Below are positions 53,503 to 62,084 of a stretch of 64,000 nt of DNA, in pieces. The stretch covers positions 868,001-932,000 of the forward strand of contig OZ242373.1 in assembly GCA_965209065.1 (NCBI GenBank). Direction: 5' to 3'. This stretch comes from CBDBUR01 sp965209065. Its GTDB lineage: Bacteria; Pseudomonadota; Alphaproteobacteria; JAPOUT01; G958296285. Both the position numbers and the translations under genes were made by a program. Each line of letters begins with the position of its first letter. Positions within the stretch are counted from its first letter, which is position 1. The notes beneath the pieces are model-generated. The model had not been told where the DNA came from, did no database searches, and worked only from the letters and a program-made list of their open reading frames with translations.

Positions 53503-55086
53503 ATGGCGAAGTGGATTGAAGAACAAGTTAATGGGTTAGTAAAATCTTTATCTCGTAAGGACGACTCCCGTGAAGACTCTCACGGAGAGGGCACGGAGGT
53601 CATTTTTGAGACGGGTTTCGGCGCGAGCGGTCTGCCTCACATCGGCACCTTTGCCGAGGTCGCGCGCACCACGTGGGTGCGTAGAGCCTTTGAGGAAAAG
53701 ACCGGAAGAAAGACAAAGCTCATCTGCTTTTCCGATGATATGGACGCGCTACGCAAAGTGCCTGAGAACCTGCCGCAGCAGGAGATGTTAGCGGCTCACT
53801 TAAACAGACCCTTGACGCAAATCCCCGACCCTTTCGGCGAGGAAGAAAGTTTCGCGCACTATAATAATAAGAAGCTCCGTTCTTTTTTAGATAGGTTTGA
53901 TTTTGAGTATGAGTTTGTCTCGGCGACCGAAGCTTATACCAGCGGGCGGTTTGATGCCGCGCTCCAGAAAATTTTAGCGCACGATGAAGCAATTAAAGAA
54001 ATTATCTTGCCCACGCTACGCGAAGAGCGCCGTGCGACCTATTCACCCTTTTTGCCTATTTGCCCGCGCACCAGCAAGGTGCTGATGGTGGCAACGCGTG
54101 CCAATCCAAGCAGCGGCACGCTCACTTACACCGACCCCGAAACAAACAAAGACGTAGAGGTTTCTGTTCGCGGCGGTCAATGTAAATTACAATGGAAGGT
54201 GGATTGGGCAATGCGCTGGATGGTGCTCGGTGTGGATTATGAAATGGCAGGAAAAGATTTAGCCGATTCCTTTAAGCTGTCTAAAGCCATCTGCAAAAAA
54301 TTAAGCACGCCTCCGCCCTATGATTTTATCTACGAATTGTTTTTAGATGAAAAGGGAGAAAAAATATCTAAATCGCGCGGCAATGGTTTGACCATAGAGG
54401 AATGGTTGCGTTATGCGCCGGTAGAGAGTCTGTCGCGCTTTTTGATGCGCCCGCCGAAGAGCGCGCGCCGTCTCCATTTTGATGTTATCCCCGCAAATGC
54501 CGATGACTATGTCAATGACTTGAATAAGTTTATTCATAAAAATGATGAAGAAAATTCTATTCACACGATACACTCCAAAAACGAACGCGCGGAGCTAAAA
54601 GCAGAAAAAGCCGCGCCCATTAGTTTCACGCTTTTGCTGAATTTGGTGTCGGCGAGCCAAGCCGAAAGACCCGACATGCTCTGGGGTTTTTTACAACACC
54701 TCAACCCTGAGCTTGAAATAAACGACCAATCCTTTACGGGTCGCTCGATTCAATGCGCGATAAGCTATTTCAACGACTTCATCAAGCCGCACAAAAATTA
54801 CCACACGCCCGAAGGCAAAGAGCGCGATGGGCTTGTTGATTTGCTTGCCGGACTAAAGGCGCTACCCAATAAGCAGGCCGACAAGCAGAGCGCCACCCCC
54901 GCCGATATTCAGCAAGTCGCTTACGACATCGGCAAGGCTCATCACTTTGAGCTGCGCGAGTGGTTCGCCCTGCTTTACCGCGTGCTGCTTGGGCAGAACG
55001 AGGGCGCGCGTTTTGGCTCTTTTGTCGCGCTTTATGGGCTTGAGCGCACCATCAGCCTAATAGAGCAGAAGCTAGAAAAAGCCTAA
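53503..55086 (+). CDS. lysK: Lysine--tRNA ligase, class I
   Basis: The 527-residue enzyme charges tRNA-Lys. It is the archaeal-like class I form used by most alphaproteobacteria. The nucleotide-binding HIGH-type motif is in GASGLPHIGTFAEVART and the KMSKS-type motif is KISKSRGNG. It also shows LKWRVDWA-like sequence (here LQWKVDWAMRW). TATAAT at 53489-53494 ends eight bases before the ATG. That element is shared in reverse with dinG. Confidence 0.95.
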   Translation: MAKWIEEQVNGLVKSLSRKDDSREDSHGEGTEVIFETGFGASGLPHIGTFAEVARTTWVRRAFEEKTGRKTKLICFSDDMDALRKVPENLPQQEMLAAHLNRPLTQIPDPFGEEESFAHYNNKKLRSFLDRFDFEYEFVSATEAYTSGRFDAALQKILAHDEAIKEIILPTLREERRATYSPFLPICPRTSKVLMVATRANPSSGTLTYTDPETNKDVEVSVRGGQCKLQWKVDWAMRWMVLGVDYEMAGKDLADSFKLSKAICKKLSTPPPYDFIYELFLDEKGEKISKSRGNGLTIEEWLRYAPVESLSRFLMRPPKSARRLHFDVIPANADDYVNDLNKFIHKNDEENSIHTIHSKNERAELKAEKAAPISFTLLLNLVSASQAERPDMLWGFLQHLNPELEINDQSFTGRSIQCAISYFNDFIKPHKNYHTPEGKERDGLVDLLAGLKALPNKQADKQSATPADIQQVAYDIGKAHHFELREWFALLYRVLLGQNEGARFGSFVALYGLERTISLIEQKLEKA

Positions 55087-55107
55087 AAAATACGCTATAG
55101 TGAGCTA

Positions 55108-56166
55108 ATGGAAGCGAATCTTACATACCCTTCTGGTCATTCTGGTCCTTCTAGATTTAGGGGAAAACGTCTTTTAAGAAGTCTCCCCGACACCCTTTCC
55201 TATAAACTCGTGCGTTATGGATTACGCGCCTATCCTCTATTGATGAAGTGGCGGACGAAGCCTCCGCGCGCTTTACGAACGCCTGCCTTCGGTCAAACTT
55301 TTCCTAGCCCTTTGGGTATCGCCGCCGGCTTTGATAAGGACGGCACTTTCACCAACGCTCTATTCGGCAGGCAAGCGAGTTTTGTCGAAATCGGCACAGC
55401 GACCCCGCGCGCGCAAAAGGGCAACCCCGCGCCGACCATTCGTGTTTTGGAAGAAGAGCAAGCCTGCCTCAACAGCATGGGCTTTCCTAGCGAGGGAATT
55501 GATAAAGTGATAAAGAGACTCCCGCGCTATAGGGGTATCGTTGCTATTAATATCGGTGCGAACCGAGACAGCCCCAATAGAATAAATGATTACGCGCTTT
55601 GTATAGAAAAGCTCAATGCGGCGAAGGTTCAGCCGGCTTATGTTGCGCTTAACATCTCCTCGCCCAATACCGAGGGGCTTCGGCAACTAGAGCAACTCGA
55701 CAACCTCAACCTTCTGCTTGATAAAATCAAAACGCCACTTCCGGTTTTGCTAAAGCTATCGCCCGATATGGCGGATTCTGCTTACACCGATATCGCCCAG
55801 CTTGCTTTAGAAAGAAAGCTGGCGGGCATCATCGCCACCAACACGACTATTAACCATAAACTTGGTAAAGGTGGGCTATCGGGTGCGCCCTTGCGCGCGC
55901 GCGCCGAGTTCATCACGCATTTACTCTACCAAACATTAGGCGATAGGCTACCGATTATTGGCGTTGGCGGCATTTGCTCGGGACGCGATGCTTATGAGCG
56001 CATTCGTGCGGGCGCGCGACTCATTCAGGTTTGGACCGCGCTGATTGACTCGGGCTTGGGCTTGATAGAAAAAATCAACACGGAGCTTGTTGCTCATTTA
56101 GAGCAAGATGGTTTCACACACATTACACAAGCAATAGGCACGAGAGAGCCGAAGGGGGAAAAATGA
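55108..56166 (+). CDS. pyrD: Dihydroorotate dehydrogenase (quinone), class 2
   Basis: The 352-residue membrane-associated FMN enzyme makes orotate for pyrimidine synthesis. It shows FPSPLGIAAGFDKDGTFTNAL, VEIGTATPRAQKGNP, the catalytic-serine loop ALNISSPNTEGLRQL and IGVGGICSGRDAYERIRAGA. The N-terminal helices expected for membrane binding are preceded by an unusual Ser/Gly-rich stretch. TATAGT ends six bases before the ATG, with no ribosome-binding site. It overlaps the next gene by four bases. Confidence 0.95.
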   Translation: MEANLTYPSGHSGPSRFRGKRLLRSLPDTLSYKLVRYGLRAYPLLMKWRTKPPRALRTPAFGQTFPSPLGIAAGFDKDGTFTNALFGRQASFVEIGTATPRAQKGNPAPTIRVLEEEQACLNSMGFPSEGIDKVIKRLPRYRGIVAINIGANRDSPNRINDYALCIEKLNAAKVQPAYVALNISSPNTEGLRQLEQLDNLNLLLDKIKTPLPVLLKLSPDMADSAYTDIAQLALERKLAGIIATNTTINHKLGKGGLSGAPLRARAEFITHLLYQTLGDRLPIIGVGGICSGRDAYERIRAGARLIQVWTALIDSGLGLIEKINTELVAHLEQDGFTHITQAIGTREPKGEK

Positions 56167-57191
56167 ATATAGCGCAACTACTCACGAAAGGAATTTTATC
56201 CCTGCCGCAATCTATGGTGGCGAAAATGGCGGGCGGTGCGCCGCCACAAATAGACGGCAGAACCTTAGACCTCAAGGCTCATTTTATTTCGGCGCAAGGA
56301 GCGAAGGCTCCTTCCATCACGCTGGCGACGCCAGAGCAAGCGCGCGCGAATGCTCGGCTTGGCTTTAAGATGCTCAACGCGCCGCGCGCGGCAGGCGTTC
56401 GTGTGGAGAATGGCACTTTTTCCGCCAGCGATGGCACAGCTATTTCGGTGCGTCATTATCGCCCCAAAAGCGCGGGCGATAAAATTGCGGGCATTGTCTA
56501 TTTTCACATGGGCGGCTGGGTGATTGGCGACTTAGACACGTGCGATAGTTTTTGCTCTTTGCTTAGCAAGCGCATTGGCGCGCATGTTATGTCGGTTGAT
56601 TACCGCCTCGCGCCCGAGCATAAATTTCCCACAGCGATGGAAGACGGCTTCGATGCTTACCAATGGTTTCGAAACAACGCCGATGCTTTTGGCGTGGACT
56701 TGGCTCATATTGCTGTCGGCGGCGATAGCGCGGGCGGGTGCATGACCGCGGTTTTGTGCCAAGAGATGAAGCGGCGCGGTGTGCCTCAACCTAAAGTGCA
56801 GATGCTAATTTACCCGGCGACCGACTTCACCGACCAAAGCGGCTCTATGATAAGTTGCGGCAGCTGCCAGCCCTTGACCTCTGAGACGATGGAGTGGTTC
56901 GGCGGACACTGGCTCAATGACGAAAGCGAACGGAGCAATCCGCTTGCCTCGCCGATGGCGGAGACGCTAACCGGTGATTTAGCCTCTGCTCTTGTGGTGA
57001 CCGCGGGCTTCGACCCTCTGCGCGACCAAGGGAAAGCTTACGCCGAGAAGCTTCAAGCGGCGGGCGTCACCGCGCGCTATTATTGCGAGGATACTCTCTG
57101 CCATGCTTTCACTGCTTATGGCGGGCTTGTGCCTGCCGCGCAGAAGGCGAACGAAAAGTTAGCTCAAAGCCTAAAGGAAATGCTGCTTTAG
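56163..57191 (+). CDS. Alpha/beta hydrolase of the HSL/GDXG lipase family
   Basis: The 342-residue esterase has the catalytic serine in VGGDSAGGCMTAVL, VDYRLAPEHKFPTAMEDGF, the Asp region VVTAGFDPLRDQGKAYAEKL and the His region CHAFTAYGG. The oxyanion-hole motif reads YFHMGGWVIGD, where the family normally has HGGG or HGGGW, so the second position is Met instead of Gly. The natural ester is unknown. It starts within the last four bases of pyrD. Confidence 0.88.
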   Translation: MNIAQLLTKGILSLPQSMVAKMAGGAPPQIDGRTLDLKAHFISAQGAKAPSITLATPEQARANARLGFKMLNAPRAAGVRVENGTFSASDGTAISVRHYRPKSAGDKIAGIVYFHMGGWVIGDLDTCDSFCSLLSKRIGAHVMSVDYRLAPEHKFPTAMEDGFDAYQWFRNNADAFGVDLAHIAVGGDSAGGCMTAVLCQEMKRRGVPQPKVQMLIYPATDFTDQSGSMISCGSCQPLTSETMEWFGGHWLNDESERSNPLASPMAETLTGDLASALVVTAGFDPLRDQGKAYAEKLQAAGVTARYYCEDTLCHAFTAYGGLVPAAQKANEKLAQSLKEMLL

Positions 57192-57222
57192 TTTGATGCT
57201 TTCTTAACAAGCGCGACAAGTT

Positions 57223-58209
57223 TCATTCTTCTATCATAACGCAAATTTTACCGAGCGCGCCGCGCGCCGCCATCAAGCGCAGCCCTTCAGCGATGTCGCT
57301 TAACTTAAACTTCGCGCCAATATGAGGCTTTATCAAACCTTCATTCGCCCAAACTTCTAGTTGCTTAGCCACCACAGCACCTGCTTTAGGGTCGTGGCGC
57401 GCAAACTCCCCCGCACGCACGCCAATCACCGAAAGCCCTTTAATCAAAGCGTAATTCACCGCGAGAGTCGGGTGCGTGCCAGAAGCAAAGCCAATCACAA
57501 GCATTCGCCCACGCCAGCGCAAACAACGCAAACCCCAGCTGAACGCATCGCCACCAACGGGATCATAGACCACATCAACTCCACCGCGCGTTTTAACCTC
57601 TTCGGGCAAGGCTTCATCAAAGGGCAAAACAAAATGCGCGCCATACTCTTTTGCCACGCGCCTCTTTTCTTGAGACGAAGCAACCGCGAACACTTCCGCG
57701 CCCATCTTCACCGCAACATCAACCGCCGCAAGACCAACACCGCCGCCCGCGCCAAAGATTAAAACCCTTTCTCCCTTTTGTAATTTTCCTATCGGCGCGA
57801 GAGCGGTCAAAGCCGTGCGCCACGCAATAGAGAAGCTCGCCGCTTGCGCCCAGTCCATCTTTGGCGGCTTCGCACGAACAGCGCTCACAGGCAGATTAAC
57901 CGCTTCAGCCGCTAACCCACTTCTAGCACCGCAAATAACTTCATCGCCCACGCGAAGCCCCGTCACCCCTTCGCCAAGCGCGCGAATAATACCCGCACCT
58001 TCCATTCCCAAGGTAAAAGGCAGCTCAGGCTTAAACTGATAGCCTCCCGAACACATCAACACATCGGGGAAGTTTAAGCTAACCGCTTTCATCTGCACTT
58101 GAACTTCATTCGGCGCGGGCGCGGGCAAGGCGCACCTCTCTACCCGAACGCCACTTAAATCGGACGCCAGCGCGCAAACGCGTGCCGCTAAAATTTCCTT
58201 ATGCTCCAT
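57223..58209 (-). CDS. NADPH:quinone oxidoreductase-like, zinc-independent MDR family
   Basis: The 328-residue protein has the MDR catalytic domain (NFPDVLMCSGGYQFKPELPFTLG) and a Rossmann domain with IFGAGGGVGLAAVDVAVKMGAEV and VYDPVGGDAFSWGLRCL. The zinc-ligand cysteines of alcohol dehydrogenases are absent. Members reduce quinones or enones or act as enoyl reductases. It is divergent from the gene at 58259. Confidence 0.88.
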   Translation of the reverse strand: MEHKEILAARVCALASDLSGVRVERCALPAPAPNEVQVQMKAVSLNFPDVLMCSGGYQFKPELPFTLGMEGAGIIRALGEGVTGLRVGDEVICGARSGLAAEAVNLPVSAVRAKPPKMDWAQAASFSIAWRTALTALAPIGKLQKGERVLIFGAGGGVGLAAVDVAVKMGAEVFAVASSQEKRRVAKEYGAHFVLPFDEALPEEVKTRGGVDVVYDPVGGDAFSWGLRCLRWRGRMLVIGFASGTHPTLAVNYALIKGLSVIGVRAGEFARHDPKAGAVVAKQLEVWANEGLIKPHIGAKFKLSDIAEGLRLMAARGALGKICVMIEE

Positions 58210-58258
58210 GCTTCATTTCTTTTATTGGCTTTTCCATAGAAAAGATTATATTAGGGCA

Positions 58259-59305
58259 ATGGATACGATAACACAAATGGCATTTGGCGCGGTTGTGGGG
58301 CAGGCGGGCTGGCGCAAGCGTTTTGGTCGCTGGTCTTTAGCGGCGGGGGCGTTGGCGGCACTCCTGCCCGACCTCGATGTTATTATTCAAACCGGTGACC
58401 CTTTCGCCGGCTGGATTTATCATCGAGGGATAAGTCATTCTATTGTGGTCGCACCCTTGATTGGGCTACTCGCGGGTTTTAGTTTTTGGTATTACTTTAA
58501 CCGCAAGTATCAAAAGGGCGATAGGTCTTTGATTGACTTGGCGGAGCGCAAGGCTTTGGGTGCTTGGCTGTGGCTAGGGGTGATGGCGGTGACCACGCAC
58601 ATTTGGTTAGACGTGATGACTCCTTACGGCACGCAAATATTCGCGCCGTTAAGCGACACGCGCTTCGCGCTCAACGCGATGCCTATCATTGACCTCACTT
58701 ACACGGCGATTTTGGTTGTGGCGATTACCATGGGCGTGAGCATAAGAGTGCCGGCTAGAATAGCGCAAGCGGTTGCCGGTGTGGCGATTTTTGCTTCTAT
58801 CATTTGGCAGGTGTTTGCTTGGAACATCAACGAGCAAGCGGAGATGAAAGCGCGCGCGCAGTTTGACTCGTCCGCGCAAGTGACCTCCTATCCTACTTTA
58901 TTCACGCCTTACTTGAGGCGCATCAATGTAGAGCTGCCCGAGCAGATTTATATCGGCTTTTGGAATGGTGCGGCAGAAAAAATTGACTGGCGCGTGTTTC
59001 CAAAGCAAGCCCACCCCCTAACCGAAAAGTTTAAGGAGACGCGCGCATTTAGAATTTTCTATTGGTTCGCGCGGCAGAAAATTTTCTGGCGCATTCACGA
59101 CAAGGCGAACGGCGGTGTGCGTATCGAGGCGCACGATATGCGCTATCTCACCAACCTGCCGAGCGACCCGCCACAAACCCCGCTCAAAGGGCTGTGGGGC
59201 GTGCGCCAAGATTTCGACAAAAACGGCAACCCGCAAGGAGACGCAAGCCGTTTCACCAACCGCCCATCGCCTAAGCGCTATTTAGAGTTTTTCTTTGGAG
59301 ATTAA
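58259..59305 (+). CDS. YdjM/DUF457-type membrane-bound metal-dependent hydrolase
   Basis: The 348-residue protein shows the family pattern TQMAFGAVVGQAGWR, AALLPDLDVI, YHRGISHSIVVAPL and TTHIWLDVMTPYGTQIFAP, with about four to five membrane segments. The His and Asp residues in PDLD, HRGxSHS and HIxLD are presumed metal ligands. The exact role is unknown. I choose the ATG at 58259. TTGGCT at 58225-58230 and TATATT at 58247-58252 form a promoter that places the start of transcription at or next to the ATG. Confidence 0.85.
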   Translation: MDTITQMAFGAVVGQAGWRKRFGRWSLAAGALAALLPDLDVIIQTGDPFAGWIYHRGISHSIVVAPLIGLLAGFSFWYYFNRKYQKGDRSLIDLAERKALGAWLWLGVMAVTTHIWLDVMTPYGTQIFAPLSDTRFALNAMPIIDLTYTAILVVAITMGVSIRVPARIAQAVAGVAIFASIIWQVFAWNINEQAEMKARAQFDSSAQVTSYPTLFTPYLRRINVELPEQIYIGFWNGAAEKIDWRVFPKQAHPLTEKFKETRAFRIFYWFARQKIFWRIHDKANGGVRIEAHDMRYLTNLPSDPPQTPLKGLWGVRQDFDKNGNPQGDASRFTNRPSPKRYLEFFFGD

Positions 59306-59399
59306 AAGTTATCCACACCGCCTATATTTTACATTTAGACTAAAAAGTGATTTAATTAACTTATATTAAAAACGAATCAAAATATAAGGATATGTAAAA
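59306..59399. promoter_or_regulatory. AT-rich intergenic region with DnaA box, TTAA-N6-TTAA and GANTC
   Basis: The 94 bases between the hydrolase and the YodC-like gene contain an exact DnaA box TTATCCACA (59309-59317). They also contain a TTAA-N6-TTAA pair (59356-59369, one base short of the CtrA site TTAA-N7-TTAA), a GAATC methylation site for CcrM (59374-59378) and a ribosome-binding site AAGGA. Confidence 0.5.
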
Positions 59400-59558
59400 A
59401 TGCAAAAAGGTGATGTTGTAAAATTGAAATCAGGTGGTCCCAAAATGACTATTATAGCAATCAGAGAAAATGGGGTTTGGTGTAGCTGGTTTTTAGATGA
59501 TCATGAACTCAAAGAGGGTGAGTTTTCTTTAGAAAGCTTGAAAAAAGCCGAAGCCTAA
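59400..59558 (+). CDS. Small YodC-like protein (DUF2158)
   Basis: This 52-residue protein reads MQKGDVVKLKSGGPKMTIIA and continues with GVWCSWFLDDHELKEGEFSLESL, the complete DUF2158/YodC pattern (GDVVxLKSGGPxMT, then WCxWF). The function of the family is unknown. AAGGA lies nine bases upstream of the ATG. It ends four bases before the convergent SDR stop. Confidence 0.87.
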   Translation: MQKGDVVKLKSGGPKMTIIAIRENGVWCSWFLDDHELKEGEFSLESLKKAEA

Positions 59559-59562
59559 CAGC

Positions 59563-60441
59563 TTACACGCTACGTTTTGCTTTGTCCTGTTCATTCGCAC
59601 CACGAATCATTTCACGCATAGAGTCCCACTGCTCATCGCTGAGCTGAGAAAGTTGCCAGAAATTCCCCGAGCCGCCCAAATGCCCGCCGCCATCAATCGC
59701 AATCGTCTGTCCTGTTAGATATTCACAGCCATCAGCCATCAAAAAAGTCGCGAGATTGGCAAGCTCGGACATTTCACCATTGCGTCCCATAGGAATACCA
59801 CTGCTGCTATCGCTTCCACTATCGCTATCAGTCGATTGCCCGGGGTTCAGCCGCGCCCATGCGCCCTCTGTAGGAAAGGGACCCGGCGCAATCGCGTTGA
59901 GTCTTATCCCGTAAGGCGCCCACTCGGCAGCGAGAGATTTCGTCATAATGTTGAGCCCCGCCTTCGACATCGCCGAAGGTGTGGTGAAAGGTCCGCCGTT
60001 CCAAATCCAAGTCGTCAAAATAGAAATGACACTCGCCTTGCGCTTCTCCTCTATCCACCGCTTGCCGCAAGCCAGTGTGACATAAAAAGAACCATGAAAA
60101 ACAATGTTGGCAATCGCATCAAAACCGCGCGGCGATAAATCTTTTGTCGGCGAAATAAAATTGCCCGCCGCATTATTGACAAGCCCATCTAAAGGCCAAA
60201 AGTTTTCGACCATATCATTCACCGCATCGGCAACGCGAATATCAACCGCGTGATATTCCACCGAGCCGCCATGCTTTTTCATCAGCTCGTTCGCCGTTTC
60301 TTTGAGCACGCTCTCGCGCCGCGAGCAAATACAAATATCAGCACCCAACTGCAAATAAGCCTCAGCCATCACCTTGCCAAGCCCCGTGCCGCCGCCGGTG
60401 ACTAAAATTCTTTTCCCTTTGAGTAATCCCTCTTCAAACAT
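59563..60441 (-). CDS. SDR family oxidoreductase, 2,4-dienoyl-CoA reductase-like
   Basis: The 292-residue protein has TGGGTGLGKVMAEAYLQLGA, NNAAGNFISPTKDLSPRGFD and IAPGPFPTEGAWARLNP, patterns shared with 2,4-dienoyl-CoA and trans-2-enoyl-CoA reductases. The active-site segment reads PSAMSKAGLN, so the usual Tyr of YxxxK is replaced, as in that subgroup. A low-complexity insert with STDSDSGSDSSSG (59800-59838) sits in a loop before PMGRNGEMSE. It may act in unsaturated fatty acid oxidation. TATACT ends seven bases before the ATG. Confidence 0.86.
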   Translation of the reverse strand: MFEEGLLKGKRILVTGGGTGLGKVMAEAYLQLGADICICSRRESVLKETANELMKKHGGSVEYHAVDIRVADAVNDMVENFWPLDGLVNNAAGNFISPTKDLSPRGFDAIANIVFHGSFYVTLACGKRWIEEKRKASVISILTTWIWNGGPFTTPSAMSKAGLNIMTKSLAAEWAPYGIRLNAIAPGPFPTEGAWARLNPGQSTDSDSGSDSSSGIPMGRNGEMSELANLATFLMADGCEYLTGQTIAIDGGGHLGGSGNFWQLSQLSDEQWDSMREMIRGANEQDKAKRSV

Positions 60442-60459
60442 AAGAATAAGTATAAGCCT

Positions 60460-61143
60460 TTATGTTAAACGGCGCAATAGCTCGGTCATTCCCCAGCCGA
60501 TAAACAGGGCAAGCGCAACCGCGAAAAGCCCATAAAAAAACGACCACTCTTGCGCGAACCAAAAGAGCCTTTGCCCCCAACCGGTTTTGCTAAGATTGAG
60601 CGGCAAAAGAACTTCCTTCACAAGAGCATTCGCGCGAAAATGCATAATACGCACGATGTATTTCCCTATCGGTGCGGAAGGCGGCAGATTAACTTTCGCG
60701 CGAAATAACCTAGCCCCAAGCAGCTCTACCGCGCCCTCTTGAAGCGAGAATAAATCGCGCTTCTCTAGCAAACGCGAAATAATTTTTCTATCGCGTGGCG
60801 AGCCTATCTCACGCATAACGATAGCGCGTTGCGGGCTTTCTATTTTTCTATTGGAAAGCAGAAAATAAAAACCTCCCATATTTGAAAAAGTTTTTTTGTT
60901 GGCATTCACCCAAACGCCAGCAACACGCTTTTTTTGCCAAAGCGTAATGTTTCTTTTGGGTCCTTCAATTAAAATGAAAATTTTATCGTTCGGGTTCGCA
61001 TTGTTTTCTAAAGCACCGAACAGCGTCAATTCCGCGCCGTCAAAGCTAGGGCGCACTTCTATTGTGTCGGCACTAATCCCCCCCTCTAAAGCGAAGGCAG
61101 GACTCCACCCAAAAAATAATAAAAGATATAAAAACTTTTTCAT
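60460..61143 (-). CDS. TIGR02186 family membrane-anchored protein
   Basis: The 227-residue protein has a signal peptide (MKKFLYLLLFFGWSPAFA). Its periplasmic domain starts ISADTIEVRPSFDGAELTLFGALE, then IFILIEGPKRNITLWQKKRVAGVWVNA. One C-terminal membrane segment follows. This is the pattern of TIGR02186 proteins, which are often encoded beside TauE/SafE permeases, as here. Function is unknown. The ATG at 61143 overlaps the TauE stop as TGATG and has AAAGG upstream. Confidence 0.8.
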   Translation of the reverse strand: MKKFLYLLLFFGWSPAFALEGGISADTIEVRPSFDGAELTLFGALENNANPNDKIFILIEGPKRNITLWQKKRVAGVWVNANKKTFSNMGGFYFLLSNRKIESPQRAIVMREIGSPRDRKIISRLLEKRDLFSLQEGAVELLGARLFRAKVNLPPSAPIGKYIVRIMHFRANALVKEVLLPLNLSKTGWGQRLFWFAQEWSFFYGLFAVALALFIGWGMTELLRRLT

Positions 61144-62075
61144 CACCTTTCACCCTGCTGCGTTATAATTTCAAGAGCAAAAGGCTCATCAGGCTTGGCA
61201 ACTAAATTGTAGGTCAGCTGAGCGGCGATAAGAAGCACCAACACCGCAAGCAAAATTCTTAAATGCTCGGCAGACAAGCCGCTGCCAAGCCGCGCGCCAA
61301 TATGAACGCCAACCCCCGCCCCCAATAAAAGCAAAATAGCCAAAACAATATCCACCGAATGATTGCTTAACGCATGCGCAAAAGCAGCAAGGGCGGTGAC
61401 AAAAATAATCTGAAAAAGCGATGTGCCGATAACAACATTGGTCGGCATATGGAGAAGGTAAATCATCGCCGGCACAAGCAAAAAACCCCCACCGACCCCC
61501 ATAATCGCCGCAAGAAAACCCGAGAACATACCAATCAAAGCCGGCGGCACAAAAGAAATATAAAGTTTAGATTTATGAAAACGAATGCGCCATGGCAATC
61601 CGTGTAGCCAGTTATGCTGCTGGCGATGACGCGCGGCAATCGGCGCGCCGCTCATTCGTGCGCGCACCGCGCGCGCGCTTTCCCACATCATCAAGGCGCC
61701 AATCACGCCGAGCAACACAACATAAGAAAGTTTAATCATCAAATCTATCTGCCCGAGCGTTTTGAGCCACGTAAAAACGCCAACGCCAATAATCGTGCCG
61801 AGCGCGCCGCCTGCCGCAAGCACGCCACCCATCTTGAAATCCACCGCGCCGCGCCGCCAGTGCGCGAGCGTACCGGCGACCGAAGACCCCGCTATCTGGT
61901 TGGCTTCGCTCGCGACCGCAACCGGTGCTGGCACGCCGGCAAAAATCAACAGAGGCGTCATCAAAAAGCCGCCGCCCACGCCGAACATTCCCGACAAAAT
62001 ACCCACGCCGACCCCAATGCCTACCAGCATAAAAACATCAAGAGAAACTTCTGCGATTGGCAAATAAATTTGCAC
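61143..62075 (-). CDS. TauE/SafE family sulfite/organosulfonate-type permease
   Basis: The 310-residue protein has about eight membrane segments and both TauE motifs: GILSGMFGVGGGFLMTPLLIFAGVPAPVAVASEANQ-type sequence in the first half and SGFLAAIMGVGGGFLLVPAMIY in the second. The family exports sulfite, sulfoacetate or related anions. The start is GTG at 62075, ten bases downstream of the SEL1 gene stop. It is translationally coupled to the TIGR02186 gene. Confidence 0.9.
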   Translation of the reverse strand: MQIYLPIAEVSLDVFMLVGIGVGVGILSGMFGVGGGFLMTPLLIFAGVPAPVAVASEANQIAGSSVAGTLAHWRRGAVDFKMGGVLAAGGALGTIIGVGVFTWLKTLGQIDLMIKLSYVVLLGVIGALMMWESARAVRARMSGAPIAARHRQQHNWLHGLPWRIRFHKSKLYISFVPPALIGMFSGFLAAIMGVGGGFLLVPAMIYLLHMPTNVVIGTSLFQIIFVTALAAFAHALSNHSVDIVLAILLLLGAGVGVHIGARLGSGLSAEHLRILLAVLVLLIAAQLTYNLVAKPDEPFALEIITQQGER

Positions 62076-62084
62076 CGGCAGCGC

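Noticed and set aside
59306..59399. Chromosomal replication origin
   Set aside because: There is only one exact DnaA box and no neighbouring origin-linked genes. I kept it only as a motif cluster of interest.
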